Source of the DNA: Hesseltinella vesiculosa
Taxonomy: Eukaryota > Mucoromycota > Mucoromycetes > Mucorales > Cunninghamellaceae
DNA: 64,000 nucleotides
Assembly: GCA_002104935.1 (NCBI GenBank)
Contig: MCGT01000006.1
Coordinates: 496,001-560,000, forward strand
Direction: 5' to 3'
Shown here: positions 24,301 to 37,759 of the stretch, one piece after another
Layout of the letters: each line of letters opens with the position of its first letter
Numbering within the stretch: the stretch's first letter is position 1
Notes under the pieces: model-generated
The model's database searches: none
The model's input: only the letters and a program-made list of their open reading frames with translations
What the model was told of the DNA's origin: nothing
Position numbers and translations under genes: made by a program

Positions 24301-25385
24301 CAAAGGGAGAGCCTTCAAGACTGTTGCTGACAGATTTGGGTGTCGATGATGTAGCACGTTTCTGCCGAAACCTCTTTTCGGTGTTCGAGTATAAAGGGAT
24401 GGTGTCGAGAAGGCTTGCAATGTGAAGAGATGTTGTACGTAATGCTGGAGATATGATCAGGACGACAGGAATGGACTTCCTGGGCTTGTAGATCACGTCT
24501 GCGATCTTTCCCGTTCTTGTCTTCGTTAGCCATGGCTGGAAGATTTCATGCGCACTTGGTTCTTTTTTTTTAACAACATTAGATCATTACCAGGTAAGCA
24601 ATGCACTGCCAATTCGAAGAGGGCAAGGTCTGCCGCTTGTTCGGCCATGAGTGAAGAAAAAAAAAGTGAAAGTGAAAAAACTTTTTGTGTAACCGCCGTC
24701 ATCCAAAGCCTCTTTTTGACAGGAGTAGAGTCAGCAAAGGCGCTCTGTTTTCCTACTCTCATGTTCTCTTTTTCTCATTGCCAATCTGAAAAAGCAACCA
24801 TTTTCTGCAGAGCATTTTCAATATCAATGAACTGGCGTAAAATTACGCATGGGTAGAAACCGAACTGCGGTTGCTTGCTCAATGTGAGAAAAGAGGAAGC
24901 GAAAAAAAAATTGCGTGGCGGGCTTTTTATTTGCTGACTGGTGACCAAGCCTAGAATCGTAAAAACATCGACTTTTTGGTCTAGGAGAGTTATAACATAT
25001 TTTGCTTGATACCACCAATAAAATATGTGCTTTGTAGATGACAGCCTAATATTCATAAGGATCGAATTAAAATTGGAGGGTTTCACCCAAGACGACTGGT
25101 GAAAGATACAATTCCCGATTTGGAAGGAAAAGGTCAACAGAAAAAATGGCAGTGAGCGAATGATGAAGGTTTTAACGAGTTTAAGGCTGGTCGGCGTAGA
25201 GGCACAGTGAATGAGCGAGGACATAGTTTTACTACGGTTGTACAATGACTGGTTGATGAGACATGGTTAGGAAAGGTTGTGGGCTTGTAAGCGTAGGAAA
25301 GGGCAAAATACACTTTACTTCACCTTTGGCAGATTGCGGTAAGGGATGGGTTCTAAGATTATGTCCATCTCCAACTTCGTGGTTC
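21300..25385. other. Gene-poor, AT-rich accessory stretch
   Basis: About 4 kb without a supportable gene. It holds a Lys-rich simple-sequence frame (21572-21754), many A-runs and T-runs, and overlapping minus-strand frames at 23867-24533 and 24775-25245 that lack domains and break at every join I tried. Two similar short pieces near 21916-21966 and 22139-22190 (GCCAATGGGAAGnA..TTCC) point to old duplication. Confidence 0.4.
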
Positions 25386-25885
25386 ATGAATGAAATAGAT
25401 GCTTTTGGCTCTTCTACAACTTCCAGCGCAGTCTCGGTTGCGTCATTTCATTCCATCCCAACGAATGAACCCAGCGTGCAACCTGTTTATGTGCACACGG
25501 ACGCTGAGCTGAAAGACCATTACAAAGGTAATTGAGAAAATGAATTTAATACGAGCTCACATAGTTGAATGTAGATCTAGCGCCAGTAAAAGGAAAAGCT
25601 ACACACGGCTACCAAGCGGCCATGGTTAGAGCTCTCAAATCTAACCATGTCAATGTCTTGGTTCAAGCCGGCGGTGTAAAAGCGGTTGGCGGATTGCTGA
25701 ACGACACCATGAATAGAATCATGGAAGAAGCCAACTTTTTGGCTCAGCGGTCTGGCCGCAAAACAATCTTGAACCATGACGTTCATTACGCTGTCCAGCT
25801 GGTGCGAAGTGGGACACTTGGCCGTGATGCCCAAACTATGGGTCAAAGGACGGTGGATACCTATGACGAGTCAAGCAAGGAGTAA
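25386..25885 (+). CDS. Divergent histone H2B-like protein
   Basis: Exons 25386-25527 and 25575-25885 join in phase (GAATGTAG acceptor) to give 150 aa. Residues ~60-150 follow the H2B fold. GYQAAMVRALKSNHV matches the alpha-1 region, VGGLLNDTMNRIMEEANFLA matches alpha-2 (the IMNSFVNDIFERIAGEA region), and RSGRKTILNHDVHYAVQLV matches the KRSTITSREIQTAVRLLL strand and helix. SGTLGRDAQTMGQRTVDTY aligns with GELAKHAVSEGTKAVTKY. The N-terminal ~47 residues are Ser/Thr-rich and acidic (only two Lys), unlike the Lys/Ala-rich H2B tail. The C-terminal ubiquitination lysine of canonical H2B aligns with Thr in VDTY. Both splice phase and fold argue for a functional gene. It sits alone in a repeat-rich region with no H2A partner nearby. 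Confidence 0.75.
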
Positions 25886-28152
25886 TTTTTTTTTCAGGAA
25901 GGGCGAACTTGAATAAAACCAGTGGCTCTATTTCATCATCGAGTGATCCATGAAGGCTAGTATTTTTACCATGGTCATCACTTTTCATGTATTATCAACA
26001 TGACAAATTTGAAGCTGATCGAAGGAAGTCGATTTTGGCTTGGCTTTTTTCAGCCGGTTTTCTTGCTGCAAAGCGGTTTTTCCTGGTTTGTCTCGTTTTC
26101 GACGTTTTTTTACCTGGGGATCGGAGATTGGAAATCATGATGCTTCAAACTTTGGCTGGTCAACCTTGCTCAATCGGTGTGCTTATTTCCAGCATCATTA
26201 GGTGCTGTCGATGTCGATATCCATACAAAAAATGAGTTGGATCTATCAGTTCAAAGCCGATCTTTCATGGTTTTTTGATTTTTCAAAATCCCCAAGGGCC
26301 CCCTGGCCATTTTTGAACGAAAACATAGGGAGCCTAAATGTGCGCCAAAAATAAATTTTCCGCCGATCATCACCGGATTTTGCAGGGCACTTGTATATGA
26401 TGCAAGTTGTTTATGTGAAGCTCCCGGGCTCCACTGTTACTTTCTGATGGGCTACACTAGCATAAAAGCATGCTTCACATCTACCGTAAAACCTGGCAGA
26501 AAGGGAGAGAATGTAGCAGTGTAAGCCAACGGCTGACTTGTCTAATGGACGTCAAATGTTGCATAGCAGTAGCAAATGATGTCGGCCAAAAAGGCATGTG
26601 TTGGTGGGTTAATTATCACGAGCCCTGAGCCTTGGTTTTCTTTTTTTTTTTTTTTTTTTATAAAAAGCAAGTCGCTTTTTGATCGCCCCCATCCCTTCCC
26701 CTTTTCCTTTTTTTTAAAACTCTTTTTTTTCTACGTTTTTCTACTGCTCCTTTTTATTTTCAAGGTTAAGCACCGAACGGATTCGGTAGGTGCTTGTTCG
26801 ATATCTTTCACTTTGTCCCAGTTTACTCATTCTTATTTTTTAACATGGATAAAGGTGCCATTATTACACTTGCTACTGCGGCAAAACAAGAGGGAGGCAG
26901 GAGAGAACATTTGATTCCCGAACCTCCTTTTATTTTATCAATTCTTCTCTCTTCTGATTTTCAGATTAAAAACAACCAAACGCCTACCCAGTGCAAGTTC
27001 CTCCTTGATCATCCGGTACAATAGTACATCATCAGCCACATCATCGTTCCTCCCACGGGTATTCATCGGCGTACACTACACCACTTTGTTAAACGCCTTT
27101 CAAAAGGAAAAGCGAAACACGGCTACCAAGTTGCCCTAGCAAGAAGACTGCCGGCCAGCCTGCGCTCAAACAGCCAACGCCAACAATGCATCCAAGGATG
27201 AGGGTAAACAACGAGCAACCGAGCTTGTGGAAGATCCTGCCGACGCCGAAACGTCGGCCATCGTCTCAGGGTATACCATACCCTACCTCTCCCCCGCCAC
27301 ATACCCCGATGTTTGGATGTTGGCCAAAGACAGGCTAGTCTGATTGCTGTCAAATTTTTTCATATCAGTATTAGATGGCGGGAGATGGTGATGGGCAACA
27401 CGCCAAATGCGTTGGATTACAAGATGGAGAAAGTTAGAGGTGCGGAAAGAAGCACGCTCACTGACTTGCTGGAGCCGACTTTGGCTGAGAGTTCGAATCC
27501 CTGAGATGCAAGGCTGTGCTACGATGCTTTGCTTCAGCTCCAAGTCGCCATTGAATAATGCATCAAGTCCAGGGATTTTGCCATGGCCATCCCTCGTCCA
27601 TCATGAACTATGCGCATGCTAAGTTTGAAGTCGATCGGTGGAGATCGATTTTGGCTCTAAACCAAATCTGACGAAAAAGTTAGAAAAACTCTGGCCCCTG
27701 AAATGGTTTTTCTGCATTTTTTTTTTCAGTAGTGTGACCACGCCTGTAAGCAACTTTTGCCTATCCCTTTAATGGAATCCATCATTCATTTGCCTACAAT
27801 AAAACTTCAAAATAAAATCCGTGTCGCTCACGCCACACTGTTCACTATTTTTTTTTTTTTTTTTACTTTGCAGTGTTCTGAAGATAAAATTTGTTTAACG
27901 GCTCTGCTGAGAAGAAAGAGAAGAAAAAGGTACAAGCAGAGTTGGTGCAGCTCCAACTTTAAAATGCCGTCGGCTGCACTGGTAAGATCTTAATGAGATA
28001 GAACAGGGTAGCAACTCTGGACGCTAGCTTTTCCATGGTTCCTGGGAGGTTGGCCTCGGGAAATAGAAAAACAGCATGAGTCAGGTTTTTTTTCATTCTC
28101 CATCAGCGGCGCACTCCCCCTTTTTTTATTTTTGTCTTTTCCGCTTGACAGG
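25886..28152. other. Gene-poor stretch with an H2B-like relic
   Basis: No intact gene is seen. T-runs and A-runs are frequent. The one recognisable item is the fragment at about 27095-27230, listed separately. Confidence 0.4.
27095..27230 (+). pseudogene. Relic related to the divergent H2B gene
   Basis: Positions ~27102-27130 encode KGKAKHGYQVA and match the 25590-25620 segment (KGKATHGYQAA) at most bases, so the two are homologous. The match ends soon after. Read with frame shifts, the following bases resemble a Lys/Ala-rich histone tail (KKTAGQPALK, then NASKDEGKQRATE). No open frame spans it. Confidence 0.4.
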
Positions 28153-28752
28153 ATGAATGCATCACAGACAAGATTGTCCATGGTAGCCAAGCATGTAGCT
28201 GTGTCGGGCTCGGCGAAAACATTGAAGCCTCCTAGCTACCGAGAACGCAGTCATTACAAATATTTTTTACCCATACAAACAAGGTCAGTCAGCTGCAAAC
28301 GCAGCCAAGTATGGTTTTCTCACCCTTTTTTTCCCCTTGGTACCCAACGTCACAGATGGTCAGATAATGATCAGTATGGGCATATTAACAATTCGATTTA
28401 CTACCATTACATTGACACGGTGGTGAATGAGTACCTGATTCGACACTGTGGCCTGACCCCACAAGACCCAACTCAGACCAAGCCCATTGGCCTGGTGGTG
28501 GCGTCGTCAGCGAATTTTTATGCGCCTGCGTCGTATCCGTCTGTGATCCAGGCTGGCCTGGCCATTGTGAAGAGGGGCCGGTCCAGCGTGCAGTACCGCA
28601 TCGGCCTCTTTGAAAATGAGGAGCCATTGGCGGCTTGTGTGGGCTCATCCACGCACGTGTTCGTAGATGCGAAAACCAGACGTCCCGTCCAACAATTGCC
28701 GGAGGCCATGGCGCGAGGTCTGTCCTCTTTAGAAAGCAACGACCAGCAATAA
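28153..28752 (+). CDS. Hotdog-fold acyl-CoA thioesterase (4HBT-like)
   Basis: Exons 28153-28283 and 28356-28752 give 175 aa. The hotdog core begins at HYKYFLPIQTRWSDNDQYGH, whose D-x-D-x-x-G-H-I-N-N pattern (continuing INNSIYYHYID) is the catalytic motif of the 4-hydroxybenzoyl-CoA thioesterase family. It continues through VVASSANFYAPASYP and a strand pair ending CVGSSTHVFVD. The length suits a single-domain enzyme that hydrolyses an acyl-CoA. The 40 residues before the domain are basic and Ser-rich and could be a mitochondrial presequence. The ATG at 28153 was preferred because the upstream in-frame codon is only a TTG. Confidence 0.85.
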   Translation: MNASQTRLSMVAKHVAVSGSAKTLKPPSYRERSHYKYFLPIQTRSVSCKRSQVWFSHPFFPLGTQRHRWSDNDQYGHINNSIYYHYIDTVVNEYLIRHCGLTPQDPTQTKPIGLVVASSANFYAPASYPSVIQAGLAIVKRGRSSVQYRIGLFENEEPLAACVGSSTHVFVDAKTRRPVQQLPEAMARGLSSLESNDQQ

Positions 28753-29090
28753 ACCACCTTTAACATAACCCCCCAGGCCACATACGCACTGTCTCGCTTG
28801 CCCCGAACCTTTTTCCTGCATGAACCCATTCCAATTGAAAAGAGAAAAATCAGGGTGGAGAGAAAGGGGCGAAGGGGGAAAGGAGGGACAGGTTTCCTTT
28901 TTTGGGCAAGGTTTCTGATTGAATAGGTTTGTGTTTCCATGCTGTAGAGCCTGCCACGTCAATCCAAGACCAATTTGCAGGGCGGAGGCTCTGATTTGAT
29001 GAGTCCGACACCACCTTTTTTAACATTCTCCCCTCTTTTTTTTTTTTCTTTTCTTTCTTTATTTCTATTGCACGTTTATTTAATCACATC
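28753..29090. other. Intergenic region
   Basis: Spacer between two plus-strand genes, ending in a pyrimidine-rich tract (29010-29065) just upstream of the calreticulin start. No gene is seen. Confidence 0.5.
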
Positions 29091-30469
29091 ATGAAGATTC
29101 CTACTATTGCTGCTATTTTGGGTCTTGGTGCTCTTGTCTCTGCTGAAGTGTTCTTGCACGAAACCTTTTCAGATGGTGAAGGTTGGAAGGATCGTTGGGT
29201 GGCCTCCAAGGCTCGTGATGAATTGGGTGCTTTTGAAGTATCTTCTGGCAAATGGAGTGCTGATGCTGACAAGACCACTGGTCTGCGCACCACTGAAGAC
29301 TACCGGTTCTATGCTGCCTCGACAAAGTTCGACAAGCCTTTTGACAACAAGGACAAGAACTTTGTCGTCCAATTCGATGTCAAGAACGAACAAAAGATTG
29401 GTTGCGGTGGTAGCTATGTCAAGGTAATGGGAAAAGGAGACATAAAGCGAGTCACTCACCCTGCCTTTTTTAGATCTTCTCGGACAAGTTTGACGCTGAA
29501 AAGTTCTCTGGCGACAGCGAATACAACATCATGTTTGGCCCTGATATCTGTGGCAGCAAGGCCATGGTCCATGCCATTCTCCAATACAAGGGCAAGAACC
29601 ATGATCTGAAAAAGATGGTGGCTGCCCCTACTGATGATTTGACCCACACCTACACCTTTGTGCTCAAGCCTGACCAAACCTACCAAGTCTTGGTGGACGG
29701 TAACGAATCTGCCGCGGGTGACCTTGTCGAAGACTGGGATGTTCTGCCTGCCAAGACCATCAAGGATCCCGAAGCCTCCAAGCCTGAAGACTGGGTGGAT
29801 GAAGCCCAGATCGACGACCCTGAAGACGTCAAGCCTGCTGATTGGGACGATCAACCTGAATTCATCCCTGACCCTGAAGCTGAAAAGCCTGAAGACTGGG
29901 ACGACGATATGGATGGTGACTGGGAAGCGCCTTCGTAAGTAGTTTTCAGCATTTTTTTTTCAGGGGTATTCATCTTGTTCAATAGCATCAACAACCCCGA
30001 TTATAAGGGTCCTTGGAGCCCTCGTCGTATTGACAACCCCGAATACAAGGGCGAATGGGTCCACCCTGAAATCGACAACCCTGAATACAAGCACGACGAC
30101 AGCATCTATCACTACCAATTCAACAACATTGGTTTCGACTTGTGGCAAGTCGAAGCTGGTACTATCTTCAGTAACATCCTGGTCACCGACGACGTCGATG
30201 AAGCCACCACTATCCGGGAAGCCTCTCTTGACCTGGCCAAGGGTGAACTTGAAGCCAAGGCTGCCTATGATAAAGCCGAAGCTGACAAGGCCAAGCCTGC
30301 CTCTGAAGACGTCTCTGAAGACGAATCACCTATTGAAATCAACTTGGATGATGAACTTGCCGAAGAAGCCACTGAAGAAAAGCCCAAGGCTGAAGAAGAA
30401 CCAGTCAAGGCTGAAGAAGAAACCAAGGCCGAAGAAGAAAAACCCAAATCCGTCAAGGATGAATTGTAG
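29091..30469 (+). CDS. Calreticulin, ER lectin chaperone
   Basis: Exons 29091-29423, 29474-29934 and 29986-30469 give 425 aa. Residues 1-18 (MKIPTIAAILGLGALVSA) are a signal peptide. The N-domain follows (EVFLHETFSDGEGWKDRW, KFDKPFDNKDKNFVVQFDVK, and cysteines in GCGGSYVK and DICGSKAMVH). The P-domain has three type-1 repeats (for example IKDPEASKPEDW, FIPDPEAEKPEDW) and three type-2 repeats (INNPDYKGPW, IDNPEYKGEW, IDNPEYK). The C-domain is rich in Glu/Lys, and the protein ends in KDEL. There is no membrane anchor, so it is calreticulin rather than calnexin. Role: calcium storage and folding of monoglucosylated glycoproteins. The CAATAG acceptor was chosen because the earlier CAG acceptor leads to an in-frame stop. 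Confidence 0.95.
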
Positions 30470-30673
30470 ATGACCCACTTCTTTTCCCTGTTCCCACTCT
30501 TGTTACTCTGTCACCCCATTAATGTTTTACGAAAAAAAAAAATAAAAATATTAAAAAAAGGAATACGCTCGGTGAAAAGTGATAAAAAACGCGGGCGCCA
30601 AATTTTTGATGTGAACACTCGGTTTTTTTGTCACTTTTTTTTTTTTTAACTTGCATTACATTGCTTTTCGGCT

Positions 30674-33205
<2,532 letters not shown>

Positions 33206-33298
33206 ATAAAGAAACATTGCAATAAAAAATGTCCTGCTCATGCATCATCTAACTCTTGATTTGACTGCGACCGTTTTATTACATCTTGCATCTACCCA

Positions 33299-34077
33299 CT
33301 ACAACACACCCTTTGTACTAGGTACATCGTTGGTTCCTGTTCGCTCCACAGCTTGACGGATGGCGACGGCTAAAGATTTGAAAGCAGCTTCGGCTCTATA
33401 GACCAAAAAAACCTGGGTCAATCAACCAGAACGATAAAACGCTATTTTCCTACCTGTGATGATCGTTTTTTCCCTTGAGCACATCCACATGCAACGTGAT
33501 GCCAGCGCCAAAGGCAAACGATTGCAATACGTGAGGGATCATTTCTGTCGACAAGGTGCCCACCATCTCACGTCGCAAATCCAAGTTGATATCAGCATAA
33601 GGGCGGCCTGAGATATCCACGACCGAACGAGCAAGAGCCTGCAAAAAAAAAAAAAAAAAAAGTGAGCATCTACTCCTTCTCCTTTGTTCTGATAAGGCGT
33701 TACTTCGTCTAATGGGCAGTAGGCAGTGCCAAAGCGCTTGATACCTTTGGGTGTACCCAGAGCTTGTTTAAACGCCATACCAAGTGCAATGGCGGTGTCC
33801 TCGGCTGTGTGATGATCGTCAATATGCAAATCACCTTTGCAGTTCAAAGTCAAGGACCAGCCAGCGTGCTTAGCCAGCGCATGATACATCTAAATAGACA
33901 ATAAAAAATATTATGAGTCATAGCGCAAAAGCTGCTACTCCTTCTTACGTGGTCCAGAAACCCAATCCCGGTATCAATAGCAATCTGCTGAGCGCCCAAG
34001 CTATCCATGTTCAAGGTCAAGCCGATCTTGGTTTCATTGGTAATTCGCTCCACATTGGCAACACGGGGACCATCCAT
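33299..34077 (-). CDS. HIS3: Imidazoleglycerol-phosphate dehydratase (histidine step 6)
   Basis: Exons 33949-34077, 33704-33889, 33454-33638 and 33299-33395 give 198 aa, the usual size of single-domain IGPD. Family motifs are present: [32 protein letters not shown] and the metal-binding [19 protein letters not shown] second half-repeat carries [19 protein letters not shown]. The enzyme dehydrates imidazole-glycerol phosphate to imidazole-acetol phosphate using a Mn cluster. The ATG at 34075-34077 begins [18 protein letters not shown], a normal short N-terminus. It is divergent from the CNH gene. Confidence 0.96.
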
Positions 34078-34474
34078 TTTCAAAAAATTGCACAAAAAGA
34101 TAAAAGATAAAAAAAAAGGAAAAAAAAAAAGTCGCCAATGCTTTTTTTATCGTTTTGAATCTCAGCAGAAAACCCTTTTGAGCTGCCCATGAGCAATTTC
34201 TTTCTCTGCCTCTGGGCACTTCCTCATTCCATCTTTACCAGCATGAAAATCCGTACCAGTTTGCCCAGTTTATGACCATGGGGAGCTCTAAACATTTGGG
34301 CTTGGCTGGATCCTTGTTTCATGGCGGGGCGCCAAAATCTTTTGGTTCCAAAATCGTCCCTTTTTTTCCACAGCTTCTTTTTAAAATACATTTGCGCTTT
34401 CTTTCCATTGCACATTTGCACTTTGATCTCTTGCTGGTCATATTGCTGGGCCAGTTGTACTATATTTATTTAGA
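34078..34474. promoter_or_regulatory. Bidirectional intergenic region, HIS3 / CNH gene
   Basis: This ~400-bp spacer lies between two divergent starts and must hold both promoters. A-runs and T-runs flank it. I found no certain TATA box or Gcn4-type site. Confidence 0.4.
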
Positions 34475-36393
34475 ATGTCCCACGCCTTTCCTGCTCCACA
34501 GTCACCTCCTCCGCCCCCTTACTCGCCTCCACCTGAATCCAATGGACTCTCACAGGTACTTAGTGGCACTGCCCTGTGATCTCCTGTTCGAACCGAAGAA
34601 AGCCCACGCTCACTCACTCTACTTTATTTATTTATTTTTTTTGAATGTACCATTGTCTAGCCTTCCCAACCAGCGGCCGATTTCTCACATTTCCAGCTGC
34701 AGCTTTGGAGCTCATGTGCCAGCCCCCACCGCCTGTATTACAGTGCATGCCGAGTCGATCGCTTTGTCTTACTAGGCACCAACACGGGCGAGGTTTTGGC
34801 GTTAGACACATGCCAACCGGACTTGCTGCCGAGGACGATTCTGTGGATGACGGCAAGACAGCTGATGACCTTGCCAGAGTGCCACTTGCTGCTGGTGTTA
34901 CCTGAACGTGCCAAGAAAGTGCGTTGCTATTTTTTACCAGCCATTGTCCGCCTGTGCTACGGCGTGTTTGCCCTGCCTTGGACAGCGCAATTGGATCAGG
35001 AACGATACCCCCTCCCCACCCTTTCCTCCTGGCTCCAGCACCACCAGCCCAAGCCCACGCTTCCGTCCGGCCTGCCCACCTCCGTCACGTCTTCAGCCCT
35101 GCACACTGCATCCCATTCGACCTCGTCCGCCTCATCCAGCACTTCGGGCCCAGCCCCAGATTCCTCAACGTCTACACCTGCCAGCAACAGCGACACTAGG
35201 AAAAGGAAAGAGCACTGCACACTACCGCCCATGGCCTTTGTGCCTGATTCATCCATCATGCTGGTGACCAGGAATCTGCACCGCAAGGTGTACTTGTGGA
35301 ACAATACCGTTGCCTTGCAAGATTACTGCTACAAACTAGCCAACACCAAGGACGGCCTGTCGCTGCATACCTACCAGACCTATGCGTTTGTGTTTGTAGC
35401 CACACTTCACCCCAACAAGATCGAGCTCTGGCAATGCCCGTCGGTGGCTGACGCCATGCCATTGACACACCTGCCACCACCTCTGGCACCTGTCCGAGCG
35501 TTCTGGGTCCCCACCACGGCGCAGTCGGTCTCGTTTGCTGATGACCGGGCCACTCTCAAGTACCTGGTGACGGTGTTCACCACCGGGGCTGCGATGATCA
35601 CCATGAGCACCAGCCAGGTCGAGGCCATTGTCATAGATCAGCAGCTCGAGCAGCTGTATCACCAAGTCATTCGCCAGCAGCAAGCTGGACACGCCAAGAT
35701 CGGTAAGCCGCTCAACCCGTTTTTCGCACCGCCAGCGATGTCAAAGGCTACACCGTCCACCTCGTCCTCGCCCTCCCCGCCCCTCCTCCACCCCCACCCC
35801 ACCCTTACGACCCTCCCGCCAACGCCCTTCCGTCATTGTCGACGACCCCTAAACTCAAGTTTCCTCGGGCAACCCACACGTCCCCATTCTCGCTGCCGCT
35901 GACCACTTCCTCGACCTCCCCTCTGCCGTGGACATCCATGGTTCAACTGCCATGCTATCCCGACCAGCTGCCTGGCCTGACCACCAAGTTTTCCTTGCCG
36001 CCTTCGTACAACGCCGTCATCCAGCATACCCCGTACCAATCGTTTGATCCGGTCGCCTTGCCCAGCAACGTTGCACCGCAGCTGTTCTTAGCGACGTTTG
36101 GAGCCTACAGCATGATCATTGACCGGTCGGGTGCCCTGTTCTCGACTCAGGTGTACCATTGGTATGAGCCCTTGGTGCATGTGGCCTTTGTGGCTGCGGC
36201 TGGATGTGATTGGTACATGGTCGGCTTTGGCAAGTCGTCCGTCACCTTGATGCATCTTCTCACAGCACAGTCTCATCGGTTGATGAACGAACAGCCCGTC
36301 CGTTTCCTCGGCCAGCACAACGACACCTTGTACTGGTCCTGCCAACACGACAAGCTCCACCAAGTTTACTATTTGTGCAATAAATTCCCATAG
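34475..36393 (+). CDS. CNH (citron homology) domain protein
   Basis: Exons 34475-34555, 34661-35702 and 35747-36393 join in frame (589 aa). The last intron would be only 44 nt and its exact ends are the weak point. A Pro-rich N-terminus precedes CNH-type beta-propeller features: FVLLGTNTGEVLALD, then LPECHLLLVLPERAKKVRCY, then KVYLWNNTVAL. The last block is APQLFLATFGAYSMIIDRSG followed by WYEPLVHVAFVAAAG and VTLMHLLTAQSHRL, the end pattern of CNH domains. Ser/Thr/Pro-rich inserts interrupt the propeller (about 150-200 and 370-440). CNH domains bind small GTPases or scaffold Vps/TOR and Rho-GEF proteins; no GEF or kinase domain is attached here. Confidence 0.7.
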
Positions 36394-36475
36394 TTTTTTT
36401 TGTTTTTTTGTTTTGTTTTGTTTATAAAATATTATATACAGAGACTGGAGGAGGAGGTCGAGGGTGGGACGGGTT

Positions 36476-37759
36476 TTAGTTTAGTCTAGACAAAAGCGAA
36501 AGATAAAAGGAGATGTTCAGCCAACTTTTTTTTTTTCAAACAGACGAGTGACCACTTACGATTTGCGGCACCGGCGACTTCCACAATGACAGGGGATTTT
36601 GCTGTCTTCTAACGGAAATTTGTAGTCATAACACAGCTCTTCGCCGACTTCGATGTCCCGCTTGGCATACAGGACTATCCTTTTCTGCTTGTCTATACGA
36701 ATGATACGGGTGCCACAATTGGGCTAAAACAAAGAGGGGAAGTAGGGTGAGATTTGGGCGGGCAGATTTTCCTTCGCCTACCGAGCAGCTGTGGTTCACA
36801 TAGCGGGCGATGTTGCCTTGACGCGTGGCATCAATGACCATGTCATCATCGACCCGGAAGAGGTAGCTGCTGCCGACGCCGTCATGCTCGTATATCTCTT
36901 CGCGTTGGTTGGCGACTTGCTGGCGGATTTTCTGACCTAGGTATTCAATGATGAACTCGTGGGCGCGGATGGGTTCCATGGCAAACAGGCCCCAAGCGTG
37001 GATGGGCGACTTGGCGAACATCAGCCGCTTGGGTTGCTGGCACAGCCGTTGGTATCGGACACCTTCTGGGGTATACTTCCATTGCATGGTGGTCAGTGGT
37101 GCGCTGGGGAGAGGGGCTGCAGTCGTTTTCCTTCGTTTGGACGGCGGTGTGGTGGCAGGGCCGGACGACGCAGAGGGTTGTTTGTCGGCGAGAGCAGTGC
37201 GAATGGGTGTCACGGCTTGTTGTATGGATGGCTGGGGCTCGTCCGCATATGGATAGGGCAGGCGGTAGCCATGAACATTCTTCTTCCTGAGCATCGTGGG
37301 CCGGGTGCGGGCACAATGAACTGCATCTGCGTCTTTCTCGTCGTGGGTGTTGAAGAGGAGTTTGCACATGAAATGCAGATCTTCAGCATCGTCAATGCCA
37401 GCAAACGGGTCGAACAGGCTGCCATGGGCGATCCCGTCTTGCGCAAGATCGTCGTCATCAGAATCGTCCAAAGCCAACAGCTCTTCCAGGGTGAATGTGC
37501 GCTTGACGGTCGGCTCAGGATCCATGTCAGCGGGAGGTGAAGGTGTGTCGTTGATGGCGATTTTGATGGGTAGCTGGCTGTTGGTCGAGCTGGTCTGGGC
37601 ACTGGTGCTACTGCATGTGTCGGGCGATGGAGGCGACAGTGGCGAGTTGATGGCTGGCATAAAGCAGTAGCCGGTAGGATCAAGGATCGCTTTTATGCTC
37701 ATCACATCGGCTGCCCGTTTCCGTGGTATAATATCCGTTTGAGGCGATGGCAACAGCAT
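36476..37759 (-). CDS. Set1-type histone H3K4 methyltransferase, short form
   Basis: Exons 36782-37759, 36560-36723 and a 10-nt coding exon 36476-36485 give 383 aa. The SET domain is close to Set1: [20 protein letters not shown], then [38 protein letters not shown] and [12 protein letters not shown] post-[11 protein letters not shown] follows and the last codons are SLN, like the GTLN/GYLN ends of Set1. The 10-nt last exon is inferred because reading through the donor gives a TAA immediately (CRKS-stop), whereas splicing gives CRKSLN. The N-terminus is acidic and disordered ([13 protein letters not shown]). No RRM or typical n-SET region is visible, and fungal Set1 is usually far longer. It could be a paralogue, or upstream exons may be missing. 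Confidence 0.85.

Noticed and set aside
23867..24533. Overlapping minus-strand frames
   Set aside because: Three frames overlap, none has a recognisable domain, and no set of splices joined them convincingly.
27478..27502. tRNA-like GAGTTCGAATCCC T-arm
   Set aside because: The T-stem has two mismatches and no D-arm, anticodon arm or acceptor stem could be built around it.
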